A DNA stretch of 62,954 nt from Halapricum hydrolyticum (GTDB lineage: Archaea; Halobacteriota; Halobacteria; Halobacteriales; Haloarculaceae). Below the pieces are notes generated by a model, which saw nothing but the letters and a program-made list of their open reading frames with translations, was not told where the DNA came from and did no database searches. The position numbers and the translations under genes were made by a program. Shown one piece after another: positions 42,901 to 51,385 of the stretch. The stretch is taken from contig JAOPKD010000016.1 in assembly GCA_025517565.1 (NCBI GenBank), positions 1 to 62,954 on the forward strand, read 5' to 3'. Numbering within the stretch: position 1 is the stretch's first letter; every line of letters starts with the position of its first letter.

Positions 42901-44823
42901 GTGACCCGAACGTCGCTCCTCGTCGCCGTGCTCGTCGCCTCGACAGCCCTGCTCGTCTCGACCGGGGCAGTCCCGTTCTCGGACGGCACCGACAGTATCG
43001 ACGACGTCGACATCGAAATGTCGCCGGCCGACGGCCCGAACGGAAAGTATGCCGTCATTAACCAGAACGGGGAGATCGAACTCCTCCTGAGCGATGACAA
43101 CCCCGACCTCGACGGCAACGGGATCCCCGGGGACAGCCGCACGCCGATCCATCGCGTCTTCACGATCACGAACAACGGTACCGAAACCGCACGCGTCTGG
43201 ATCGAAGACGACGCCGATGACGTCCGCTTCTACCGAGACGACGATCCCGAAAACGGCCTCGAAGGCCCCGACAATGAACTCGAACTCGGGCCGGGCGAGA
43301 CGATACACATCGGCTTACTCGTCGACACCCGCGGCGACCACGACGTTGAGGACGTCTCGCAGTTCACCGTCCACGCCGAACAGGGCACGCCGACTTCCAC
43401 CCCAACGCCAACAGACGGTGACGGCACTGACGGGGAAGGAGACGGCAGTGACGGGACTCATGGAGTCGGTGAGAATGACGGCACTGACGGGGAGAGCGGA
43501 GACAATGGAACTGCCGGGGAAAGCGACGGTAATGACGGGACCGGCGGCGATACGATCCCGCCGTCCGTCTCTGCTTTCGACGCAGCGAACCCGGAGGGCC
43601 AGAACGTCTCGGTTAGCTTCGACAGCGATGAGGAACTGTCGAGCATCAACGTCACGCTTCGCGGCCCGGAGAATGCCACGCTCACCGAAGGCGACTTCAC
43701 GTACGACTCGGCGAACGACACCTATGCCGCCACGTACGACAGCAGCAGCGACGGGATCTATACCGCGACGTTGCACGTGGCTGCGGACGCCGCCGGTAAC
43801 GACGGTGCAACCGGACAGTCCGACCAGGTGACTGTCGATACGGCCGGGCCGACGGTGACAATTTCCGAGCCGACTGCCGGGGAAGACTACAACAATAGCG
43901 ACGTGTCGCTCGCCGTCAGCGCCGACGAGCCGATCAGTAACTGGAGTTACAGCGTTGACGGCGCCGCCAGTCAGTCGTTCAGTCCGAACACGACGCTGAC
44001 TGATCTCTCAGAGGGCCGGCACAGCGTGACCGCCTACGCCGAAGACAACGCGGGCAACGTCGGGTCGGAAACGGTGGCGTTCACTGTCGACACGACTGCA
44101 CCGACGATTCCGGACGACTCGTTCACCGCGACGAACCCGGAGGGCCAGAACGTCTCGGTGAGCTTCGACAGCGACGAGGAACTGTCGAGCATCACTGTCA
44201 CGCTTCGCGGTCCGGAGAACGCCACGCTCACCGAAGACGACTTCGTGTACGACCCGGCGAACGGCACCTACGCTACGGCGTACGTCGGGAGCCGCGACGG
44301 CACGTACAGCGCAACCCTGACGAGCGCGAAAGACGGGGCCGGCAACGACGGGGCAACTGGTCAGCTGGACACAGTCACTGTCGACACGACCGCGCCGACG
44401 ATCGATTCGTTTGCCGCGACGAATCCGGAGGGACAGGACGTCTCAGTTAGCTTCAACAGCACCGAGCCGCTGGCGGTCGTCAACGTCACGCTCCGCGGCC
44501 CGGAGAACGACACGCTCACCGAAGACGACTTCGTGTACGACCCTGCCAACGGCACCTACGCCGCCACGTACGACGGCAGCAGCGACGGCACCTATACGGC
44601 GACGCTACACGCGGCCACAGATGCCGCCGGTAACGACGGTGCCCTCGATCAGAACGACACCGTCGAGGTCGACACAGCGGATGCCGGCGACGGTGATGGC
44701 GGCGGAAACGTGGCGGAGATCGGTGGTTTCGAAGTGACGACGCTGCTCGGGGGACTGTTGCCCCTGGCGCTGTTGCTGTTTTTCATTGCCGTATACCGGC
44801 GACGTCGTGGCGAGGAGGAGTGA
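42901..44823 (+). CDS. Ig-like repeat surface protein with C-terminal membrane anchor
   Basis: 640 residues starting with GTG. Signal peptide (about 1-24), then an N-terminal domain related to the fibre-type proteins (NGKYAVINQNGEIELLLSDDNPD, HRVFTITNNGTETARVWIED). A Gly/Asp/Thr linker follows (about 165-220), then four Ig-like domains: three copies of a unit with NPEGQNVSVSFDSDEELSS and TLRGPENATLTE (starting near 229, 409 and 507) and a different one near 315-405. It ends with a membrane helix (LLGGLLPLALLLFFIAVY) and RRRRGEEE. Many N-glycosylation sequons. It may tether fibres to the cell. Confidence 0.85.
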   Translation: MTRTSLLVAVLVASTALLVSTGAVPFSDGTDSIDDVDIEMSPADGPNGKYAVINQNGEIELLLSDDNPDLDGNGIPGDSRTPIHRVFTITNNGTETARVWIEDDADDVRFYRDDDPENGLEGPDNELELGPGETIHIGLLVDTRGDHDVEDVSQFTVHAEQGTPTSTPTPTDGDGTDGEGDGSDGTHGVGENDGTDGESGDNGTAGESDGNDGTGGDTIPPSVSAFDAANPEGQNVSVSFDSDEELSSINVTLRGPENATLTEGDFTYDSANDTYAATYDSSSDGIYTATLHVAADAAGNDGATGQSDQVTVDTAGPTVTISEPTAGEDYNNSDVSLAVSADEPISNWSYSVDGAASQSFSPNTTLTDLSEGRHSVTAYAEDNAGNVGSETVAFTVDTTAPTIPDDSFTATNPEGQNVSVSFDSDEELSSITVTLRGPENATLTEDDFVYDPANGTYATAYVGSRDGTYSATLTSAKDGAGNDGATGQLDTVTVDTTAPTIDSFAATNPEGQDVSVSFNSTEPLAVVNVTLRGPENDTLTEDDFVYDPANGTYAATYDGSSDGTYTATLHAATDAAGNDGALDQNDTVEVDTADAGDGDGGGNVAEIGGFEVTTLLGGLLPLALLLFFIAVYRRRRGEEE

Positions 44824-44922
44824 TCGGACCCAGCCGAACGCCGACGAGACCGCGGGTTCGGTGGCCGATCGAGAGACCGCCAGTGATACGGGAGTGGGAG
44901 GCGACCGTGCAAACGAGACCGG

Positions 44923-45816
44923 ATGAACTCGTCCGTGCCGTCTCCACGGCGATGGATCCGAAAGGGACCGAGCATCGCTGATGTCCTGTTGCTGGCGGTC
45001 GTCCCTGTCGTCCTGGTCAGCGTGTACACCTTGCCGGCTGGCACGCGAGAGGCGCTGGTGTTCAGATATGCGGATCCGGCTCTCCCGACCGCGTTCGCTG
45101 CCCCGTTCGTCCACCTCGACGCGTCACATCTGCTGTTCAATCTCACAGCGTACGGGCTGATCGTCGGGGCGATCTACGTTCTGAGCAGAGTTAGCGGCCG
45201 CCGCGGCGAGTTTCGGGTCGTGTTTGTGTCGCTGCTCCTCGCTGGTCCTCCCGTGCTGTCATATCTGAACCTGACAATCGTCCGCCTGGGCGTCACGTAC
45301 GGGTTCTCGGGCGTTCTGATGGCTTTCTACGGGTATCTGCCGCTGTCGATCGCGGAGTACCTTGACTCGCGGCTGCGGATCGGCCAGTTCAGAACCCTCG
45401 CCCCCCTGCTTTTCTTCGTCGGGCTGTTGCTCGTGACGATCCAGACGCTTCGGGCAGTCCTGGATCACCCTGTGACAGTCGCTGTCGACGGCTCCCCCGC
45501 CTCTGTCACGTGGGTACTCGTGGCGACGCTCGCGGAGTTGCTGGTGGTGCTATCGCTGGTGGTGGCGCTGTACGCACTTTCGATCACTGACGGTGAACCG
45601 ATCGGACAACAACTCCGCCACGCTGTCGGACAGAGCGGCGCGTTCGAGTTCGCGATCGGGACGTTGATCCTGTTTCTCACAGTTCCGTTCGCGACGTTTC
45701 CGGCCGACCCGGTCTCTGGAACCCGCGTGGTCAACCTCTACGTCCACGCGGTCGGGTACGGACTGGGGTTCATCTCGTCGTATCTCTATTACGTGCTCGG
45801 TCGCACGGAAAGCTGA
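44923..45816 (+). CDS. Rhomboid-family intramembrane serine protease
   Basis: 297 residues, about seven membrane helices. FVHLDASHLLFNLTAYGLI carries the HxxxxHxxxN oxyanion motif; the nucleophile Ser129 is in VTYGFSGVLMAFYGY (GxSG); the catalytic His is in VNLYVHAVGYGLGFISSYL near 274. It probably cleaves a membrane-anchored protein near its helix, and the 640-residue anchored protein directly upstream is the obvious candidate. That pairing is inference. Confidence 0.88.
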   Translation: MNSSVPSPRRWIRKGPSIADVLLLAVVPVVLVSVYTLPAGTREALVFRYADPALPTAFAAPFVHLDASHLLFNLTAYGLIVGAIYVLSRVSGRRGEFRVVFVSLLLAGPPVLSYLNLTIVRLGVTYGFSGVLMAFYGYLPLSIAEYLDSRLRIGQFRTLAPLLFFVGLLLVTIQTLRAVLDHPVTVAVDGSPASVTWVLVATLAELLVVLSLVVALYALSITDGEPIGQQLRHAVGQSGAFEFAIGTLILFLTVPFATFPADPVSGTRVVNLYVHAVGYGLGFISSYLYYVLGRTES

Positions 45817-45889
45817 TCGGTCTCTTGCGTCCCATTCCTCTCTGGCCCAGCAGCGTTTCCACCGAGTCACTATGACCCCACCCATCAGA

Positions 45890-45897
45890 CATTTATC
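45890..45897 (+). promoter_or_regulatory. TATA-like box of the signal peptidase gene
   Basis: CATTTATC lies 24-31 bases before ATG 45921 and supports that start. Confidence 0.5.
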
Positions 45898-45920
45898 ACG
45901 ACCGGCGTAAAGGAATAGTA

Positions 45921-47066
45921 ATGAACTGGCGGGGGACGGCTACGAAGGCCATCGGAGCGGTGATGGCCCTCGCGCTCGTCGCGCTTGTCGTCGGGCAGTT
46001 GCTCGGCCAGCCAGTCCTGTTGAGTTACGTCACGACCGGGAGCATGGAGCCGACGATCGACGCTGGCGACGGCTTCGTCGCAGTTCCGACGGCGGTCGCA
46101 GGGCCGATCGAGGAGGGAGACGTCGTCGTCTTCGAAGCCGAGGAGATACAGGGGGGCGGACTCACGACACACCGCGTTGTCGAGGAGACAGATCGTGGAT
46201 TCGTCACGCGGGGGGACGCCAACCCCTTTACCGATCAGGACAGTGGCGAGCCACCGGTCAGACGCGAGCAGATCGTCGCCGTGGCCTGGCAGGTCGGAGG
46301 TGAGCCGGTCGTGATTCCACACCTGGGCACGGTCGCCGAGAGCGTCCAGGGGTTCGTCGAAGCACTTCAGTTCCGTCTCGCCGGCCTGCTGGGGACGCGC
46401 TCGTTGCTGGGCACGCAGGGACTCGCGTATCTCATCTTCGGACTGACGGTCGTCCTGTACGCGGTTGACGTCTGGCTCAGTGACGATCGCCGTCGTGACC
46501 GAAGCAGGCAGCGGGACAGCGGCCTCAGCGCTCATCTGCTCATCGGGGTGATGGCAGCGTCGCTGGTGTTGGCCGCGACAGCGGCGATGGTCGGGCCCGC
46601 AGGACCCCAGTCGTTCGAAATCGTGAGCTCCGAGTTCGAATCCGAGCGCTCGGACGTGATCCAGCAGGGGACGAACCAGACTCTCCAGTACACCGTCGGC
46701 AATGGAGGCCAGGTACCCGTATACGTCTTCTTCCAGGAAGGAAGCCAGAACGTCGACATACAACCGGAATCGTTCCGACTGGGGGGAAACGACGTCCAGA
46801 ACGGAACGCTAACGCTCACGGCCCCGCCCGAGACTGGTGCCTATCGACTGTTCCTCACCGAGCACCGATATCTCGCCTTGCTCCCGGAATCGCACGTCCG
46901 ATCGCTCTACGAGGTACATCCCTGGCTGCCGATCGTCGTCATCGACGCCCTCATCGGCGTCCCCTTCTACGTGGTCGGGATCGTACTCGTCGGCACAGGA
47001 CGGGTCCGACGGCGAGACAGAAAGGGGTCGTCGACGATCGATCGCGTGCTCGCCAGGTTGCGGTAG
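45921..47066 (+). CDS. sipW: SipW-like signal peptidase I with extra domain
   Basis: 381 residues. Catalytic Ser41 in SYVTTGSMEPTI, His84 in TTHRVVEET (ER/archaeal type, replacing the bacterial Lys) and Asp99 in FVTRGDANPF. After about residue 150 come two further membrane helices and an external beta domain (about 225-330), ending with a last helix, unlike the general archaeal signal peptidase. In bacteria SipW processes TasA/camelysin fibres. Its presence after five fibre-type genes strongly suggests it is their dedicated peptidase. Confidence 0.9.
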   Translation: MNWRGTATKAIGAVMALALVALVVGQLLGQPVLLSYVTTGSMEPTIDAGDGFVAVPTAVAGPIEEGDVVVFEAEEIQGGGLTTHRVVEETDRGFVTRGDANPFTDQDSGEPPVRREQIVAVAWQVGGEPVVIPHLGTVAESVQGFVEALQFRLAGLLGTRSLLGTQGLAYLIFGLTVVLYAVDVWLSDDRRRDRSRQRDSGLSAHLLIGVMAASLVLAATAAMVGPAGPQSFEIVSSEFESERSDVIQQGTNQTLQYTVGNGGQVPVYVFFQEGSQNVDIQPESFRLGGNDVQNGTLTLTAPPETGAYRLFLTEHRYLALLPESHVRSLYEVHPWLPIVVIDALIGVPFYVVGIVLVGTGRVRRRDRKGSSTIDRVLARLR

Positions 47067-47105
47067 CGACGTCAGCGGGCCGACTGCGAGGTCGACCGGC
47101 GACAG

Positions 47106-47114
47106 TATTATTAT
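47106..47114 (+). promoter_or_regulatory. TATA-like box of the DUF5305 gene
   Basis: TATTATTAT is centred about 28 bases before ATG 47138 but only about 16 before ATG 47126, so it favours the second ATG as the start of a leaderless gene. Confidence 0.55.
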
Positions 47115-47137
47115 CCGACCGTTGAATGCCCAAGGTG

Positions 47138-48427
47138 ATGGGACCACGGGGACTCCGCGTCCGAGCCGTCATCGAACGGTACTTCGGCGTCGTCGCGCTG
47201 GTGCTCGCGTTGCTGGTCGTCGTCGGTGGGGGAGTCGCGTACGGCGCACACGCCGGACCGGACGAGCGAGCCGAGACGACGACCGAGAGGGTAACGACCT
47301 GGAACTCGACCGGACAGTTCAGCCACGAGGCGACGGTCGTCGAGGACACCAGGGTCTTCGACGCGGGTGAGACGCTCGCGAACCGCACCCAGTACTTCCA
47401 GCGGATCGCTCCGACGCTCGAAGGGGCGTTCGTCTACGACTACGCGGCCTCGAACGGATCGATCACGGCGAACGCGTCGATGACACTGGTCATGCGCTCG
47501 GTCACCGAGGACGGAACCGAACAGTGGCGGGTCTCGGAGACGCTCGACCGGACGAACCGGACGCTCGCGCCCGGCGATCCGCTCCGGCTGTCGTTCGAGC
47601 AGAACGTCACCGCGGTCGAAACCGAGCTCCAGGAGATCCGGTCGGAGCTCGGCACGACCGCCGGCACCGCGGAGACGGTCTTCGAGGCGCGGTTGCGGCT
47701 CGACGGGACCCGGAACGGCGAACCCGTCGAGACGACTCGCTCCTATCGGCTCCCGTTTACTATCGAGGACGGTCTCTACCGCGTCAACGACACCGGCCCC
47801 GTCGTGAACGAGGGCGAGCGGACGATCCGCGAGGAACGGACGGTGCCGATAACAGTCGGCCCGGTCCGTTCGTACGGGGGCCCACTGGTGGCCGTTCTCG
47901 GTCTCGGTGGCCTGGTCGGGCTCGCAGTCGGTCGCCGACAGGACTGGTTCGACGTCGGCGAGCGGGAACGGGAGTACCTCGCCTACCGTTCGGACCGCCG
48001 CGAGTTCGACGAGTGGATCACGGAAGTCAAACGACCGGCTGACCGACTCGCCGACGCCGACGCCCGGATCGAAACGGCGTCGCTGGCCGGACTCGTCGAC
48101 CTGGCCATCGACACCGACCGGCGGGTGCTCGAAACGCCCGACGAGCGGTACCTGGTCTTCGAGAACGATGTCGTCTACAGGTACGAACCACCACAGCTAC
48201 CGCGGGACGGTGGCGACCCCCTCGAGGAAACAGATGGCCCTATCGGGGACGGGCATGTCGATCAGTCGGGCTTGCTCGGGCGACTCGGCGATAGTGCCGA
48301 CGACGAACATGACAGCTCGGATGTGGGTCCCGGAGCGTCGGAGACGAACGGGCAGGGGATGGAGTCAGACGCCGATGACGGAACGCAAGAGACCGACGAT
48401 GACGGAACACAGGATACCAAGAAGTGA
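47138..48427 (+). CDS. DUF5305 family membrane protein
   Basis: 429 residues. N-terminal membrane helix (VVALVLALLVVVGGGVAYG), external beta-rich domain of about 200 residues with sequons, a second helix near 240 (GGPLVAVLGLGGLVGLAVG), then a cytoplasmic domain with LAGLVDLAIDTDRRVLETPDERYLVFENDVVYRYEPP and a long acidic tail. The family is often found beside SipW-type signal peptidases, as here, but its role is unknown. It could be an assembly or anchoring factor. Confidence 0.78.
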   Translation: MGPRGLRVRAVIERYFGVVALVLALLVVVGGGVAYGAHAGPDERAETTTERVTTWNSTGQFSHEATVVEDTRVFDAGETLANRTQYFQRIAPTLEGAFVYDYAASNGSITANASMTLVMRSVTEDGTEQWRVSETLDRTNRTLAPGDPLRLSFEQNVTAVETELQEIRSELGTTAGTAETVFEARLRLDGTRNGEPVETTRSYRLPFTIEDGLYRVNDTGPVVNEGERTIREERTVPITVGPVRSYGGPLVAVLGLGGLVGLAVGRRQDWFDVGEREREYLAYRSDRREFDEWITEVKRPADRLADADARIETASLAGLVDLAIDTDRRVLETPDERYLVFENDVVYRYEPPQLPRDGGDPLEETDGPIGDGHVDQSGLLGRLGDSADDEHDSSDVGPGASETNGQGMESDADDGTQETDDDGTQDTKK

Positions 48428-48433
48428 AAGCAG

Positions 48434-48605
48434 CCGCTCGCGAGTTTGCTCGCGGTAAAAGTGCGGACCGGGCGCGATTTGAACCACGTCCAGACGTGCT
48501 CGCTTCGCTGCGCGCGACTTCTCTCATTCAAATCGCTTCGGCAACGTACAGCAACCGCTCGCGAGTTTGCTCGCGGTAAAAGTACGGGCCGGGCGCGATT
48601 TGAAC
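48434..48605. repeat. 51-base direct repeat overlapping tRNA-Lys 3' end
   Basis: 48434-48484 and 48555-48605 are identical at 49 of 51 positions, 121 bases apart. The right copy includes the last 21 bases of tRNA-Lys plus the following hairpin CGCGAG-TTTG-CTCGCG. The left copy has only this 3' fragment. This is the signature left by integration at a tRNA 3' end or by tandem duplication. Confidence 0.8.
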
Positions 48606-48658
48606 ACGCGACCGTCTGATTAAGAGTCAGACGCTCTGCCGGACTGAGCTACCGGCCC
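48585..48658 (-). tRNA. tRNA-Lys (anticodon CTT)
   Basis: 74 bases. Acceptor strands GGGCCGG (5') and CCGGCCC pair over seven positions with discriminator G. The anticodon stem TCTGA/TCAGA encloses CTCTTAA with anticodon CTT. T-arm GCGTG-TTCAAAT-CGCGC is intact, and the D-loop GCTCAGTCCGGCAGAGC is normal. No CCA is encoded. A CG-rich hairpin about 10 bases beyond the 3' end is a likely terminator. Confidence 0.95.
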
Positions 48659-48776
48659 TTGCACTGCAGGGTAACGGCAGGGCAGTAAAATAGGTTTCCT
48701 TTCGCGACTGTACGAGGGACGGCGACGCGATCCGAGAGATCGACAGCTCCGTGGTTCGACGGGCTCCGCGATCCGA

Positions 48777-51266
48777 TCACTCCTCGGGAGAGACCCGCGA
48801 GAGTCGCATGGCGTTGCCGGTGACGGCGGTCGTCATGCCGGCGTCGCCGGCCAGGACAGCCAACCAGATCGGGACGTACCCGAACGGGACCGCAAGCGCG
48901 AGACCGGCCTTGACCGCCAGACTCGACCAGATGTTCTGCCTGATGACGCCGTTGGCGTCGTTCGCGAGGTCGTACAGGTACGGCAGTTTCGAGAGGTCGT
49001 CGCTCAACAGCGCGATATCCGCCGTCTCCAGGGCCGTGTCCGTGCCGGCAGCACCCATCGCGACGCCGACTGTCGCGGTCGCCAGCGCCGGGGCGTCGTT
49101 GATGCCGTCGCCGACCATCGCGACGCCGCTGTCGAACTCCGCGACGAGATCTTCGATCGCCTCGACCTTCTGCTCGGGCAGTAGCTCGGCCTCGAAGTCG
49201 TCGACGCCGACCTCCCGTGCGATCGCCCGGGCGGTGCGCTCGTTGTCGCCTGTCAACATGACCGTCCGCTCGACGCCCAGTTCCCGCAGGCGCTCGACGG
49301 TCCGGGCGGCGTCGGGCCGGATCTCGTCGGCGACCGCGACCACGCCCTCGATCTCGTCCGTGGTGCCGACCAGCACGACCGTCTTGCCCTCCGACTGCAG
49401 GGCCGGAACGGTCTCCTCGAGCAGATCCAGACAGTTGTGCCGATCGCAGAGCTGCTGGGCCGTGCGCGTGACCACCCCGCCATCGGTCGTCGCGTGGACG
49501 TGCGACAGGTCGAAGCCGAGGTCCTCGAACAGGCCGGGCTTGCCCGCGTAGTGTGGCGTCCCGTCGAGTTCTGCACGCACGCCCCTACCGGTCAACGTCT
49601 CGAAATCCTCGACGGTGCGGCCCTCGATGCCGGCACCGCTGGCCTCCTCGACGATCGCCTCGCCGATCGGATGTTCGCTTCGAGATTCGAGCCCGCGAGC
49701 GCACCGCAGGACGTCTTCCTCGGTGTTACCGTTGAGCGGGATGACGTCGGTGACAGTGAGTTCGCCCTTCGTGAGCGTGCCGGTCTTGTCGAACGCGACT
49801 GCCTCGACCGCGCCCATCGCCTCGAGGTGGTTCCCGCCCTTGATCAGGACGCCGTTCTTCGCGGCACTGGTGATCCCCGAGACGACAGAGACCGGCGTCG
49901 AGATGACGAACGCACACGGACAGGCCAGCACGAGCAGCGTGAGTCCGTAGACGACCGCCGTCGACCAGCTCCGGCCGAGCACGAACGGGCTCGCGAGCGT
50001 GACCGTGATCGCGAACGCGACGACGACGGGCGTGTAGTACGACGCGAACCGCTCGACGAACTGCTCGCGTTCGGTCTTGTTCGACTGTGCGTCCTCGACG
50101 AGTTCGATGATTCGCGAGAGAGTGTCGTCGCCGGCGGCCGCTGTCGCCCGGATCTCCAGATATCCCTCTTCGTTGATCGTACCGGCGAACACCCCCTCGC
50201 CGACGGTCTTGTCGACGGGGACGCTCTCGCCGGTGATCGGCGCCTGATTGACCGCGCTGGTGCCCTCGATCACCTCGCCGTCGACCGGGATCTTCTCACC
50301 CGGCTTGACGATTACGACGTCCCCTGGTTCGACCGCCTCGACGGGCACGGTCCGGGTCTCGCCGTCCCGACGGACGATCGCCTCCGTCGGCGAGAGGTCC
50401 ATCAGTTCGCGCAGCGAATCGCGGGCCCGGTCCATCGAGTAGCGTTCGAGGAGTTCGGCGACGCTGAACAGGAACGCCAGCGTCGCGGCCTCCAGATACA
50501 GCGGCTCGCCGAACCCGAGACTCGCCAGCAGCGCGCCGAGGATGGCGATGGACATCAGGAAGTCGATATCGAGGTTCCGGTTGCGAGCCGAGTAGTAACC
50601 GTTCCGGAGGATCGCCTGTCCGCCGACCGCGACCGCGAGCAGGAAAGCGACGTCTGCGAGGGAAAACGCGTTGTCGAGGACCGTCCCGACAGTAGCGTTC
50701 TGGCCAGCGAGCGGGAACTCGAGAGCCAACCCGAGTGCGACGAAGACGCCGCTGATCCAGGTTTTGACGGCCCGTGAGCTGGTCCAGATGCTCTCCCGAT
50801 CGGATTCGGCCTCGTCGGACGCGTGGCCGACGACCTCGTATCCGGCAGCCTCGATAGCGTCGGCGATCGTCGCCGGATCGGCCGCGCCCGGGTCGTACGT
50901 GACGACGACCGTGCCGGCAGTCGGACGCGTCTCGCAGTCAGTGACGCCGTCGACGCCCTCGAGTGCACTCCCGACCTTGCCAGCACACGAGGGACAGTCC
51001 ATCTCCGGCACGTCGAAGGTCGTCGTCTCGTCGCTGTTTTCGACGGTGTAACCGGCGGTCTCGACCTGCCGGGCGATCTCTTCGGGCGTCGTGACGTCCC
51101 CCTCGAACGTGACCGTGACCCGACCGCTCGCTACCTGGGGATCGACGGCGTCGATCCCATCGAGCTGCTCGACGCTGGTCTCGATCTTGCCAGCACACGA
51201 GGGACAGTCCATCTCCGGGACCTCGAACGACGTGGCGTCCCGCCCTCCATGCTCTCGATCGGTCAT
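48777..51266 (-). CDS. P1B-type heavy-metal ATPase (Zn/Cd/Pb type) with two HMA domains
   Basis: 829 residues. Two N-terminal metal-binding HMA domains, each with MDCPSCAGK (about residues 19 and 88). CPC in LACPCAFVIS defines P1B; the phosphorylation site is DKTGTLTKG, with SEHPIGEAI and GDGINDAP downstream. The last helix has LAVLAGDAGMTTAV, where Asp fits the Zn/Cd/Pb subgroup rather than the copper subgroup (MxxSS). Efflux for metal resistance is likely. The two CxxC regions also share long DNA identity, pointing to internal duplication. Confidence 0.92.
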   Translation of the reverse strand: MTDREHGGRDATSFEVPEMDCPSCAGKIETSVEQLDGIDAVDPQVASGRVTVTFEGDVTTPEEIARQVETAGYTVENSDETTTFDVPEMDCPSCAGKVGSALEGVDGVTDCETRPTAGTVVVTYDPGAADPATIADAIEAAGYEVVGHASDEAESDRESIWTSSRAVKTWISGVFVALGLALEFPLAGQNATVGTVLDNAFSLADVAFLLAVAVGGQAILRNGYYSARNRNLDIDFLMSIAILGALLASLGFGEPLYLEAATLAFLFSVAELLERYSMDRARDSLRELMDLSPTEAIVRRDGETRTVPVEAVEPGDVVIVKPGEKIPVDGEVIEGTSAVNQAPITGESVPVDKTVGEGVFAGTINEEGYLEIRATAAAGDDTLSRIIELVEDAQSNKTEREQFVERFASYYTPVVVAFAITVTLASPFVLGRSWSTAVVYGLTLLVLACPCAFVISTPVSVVSGITSAAKNGVLIKGGNHLEAMGAVEAVAFDKTGTLTKGELTVTDVIPLNGNTEEDVLRCARGLESRSEHPIGEAIVEEASGAGIEGRTVEDFETLTGRGVRAELDGTPHYAGKPGLFEDLGFDLSHVHATTDGGVVTRTAQQLCDRHNCLDLLEETVPALQSEGKTVVLVGTTDEIEGVVAVADEIRPDAARTVERLRELGVERTVMLTGDNERTARAIAREVGVDDFEAELLPEQKVEAIEDLVAEFDSGVAMVGDGINDAPALATATVGVAMGAAGTDTALETADIALLSDDLSKLPYLYDLANDANGVIRQNIWSSLAVKAGLALAVPFGYVPIWLAVLAGDAGMTTAVTGNAMRLSRVSPEE

Positions 51267-51289
51267 CGCCTCGAACTAGCCCACGTCAT

Positions 51290-51297
51290 TATATTAA
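51290..51297 (-). promoter_or_regulatory. TATA box of the metal ATPase gene
   Basis: TTAATATA on the minus strand lies 24-31 bases before ATG 51266. Confidence 0.65.
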
Positions 51298-51385
51298 CCT
51301 GGCTGTTGCTTATCCGGTCATTTATGGCCATCATTAACAATATTTCGGCATTATTCTAGTAACTCGTGCGACGAACAGCCACCGA

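Noticed and set aside
43589..44500. DNA repeats within the Ig-like gene as a mobile repeat
   Set aside because: They stay in frame and correspond to protein domains, so they are domain duplications.
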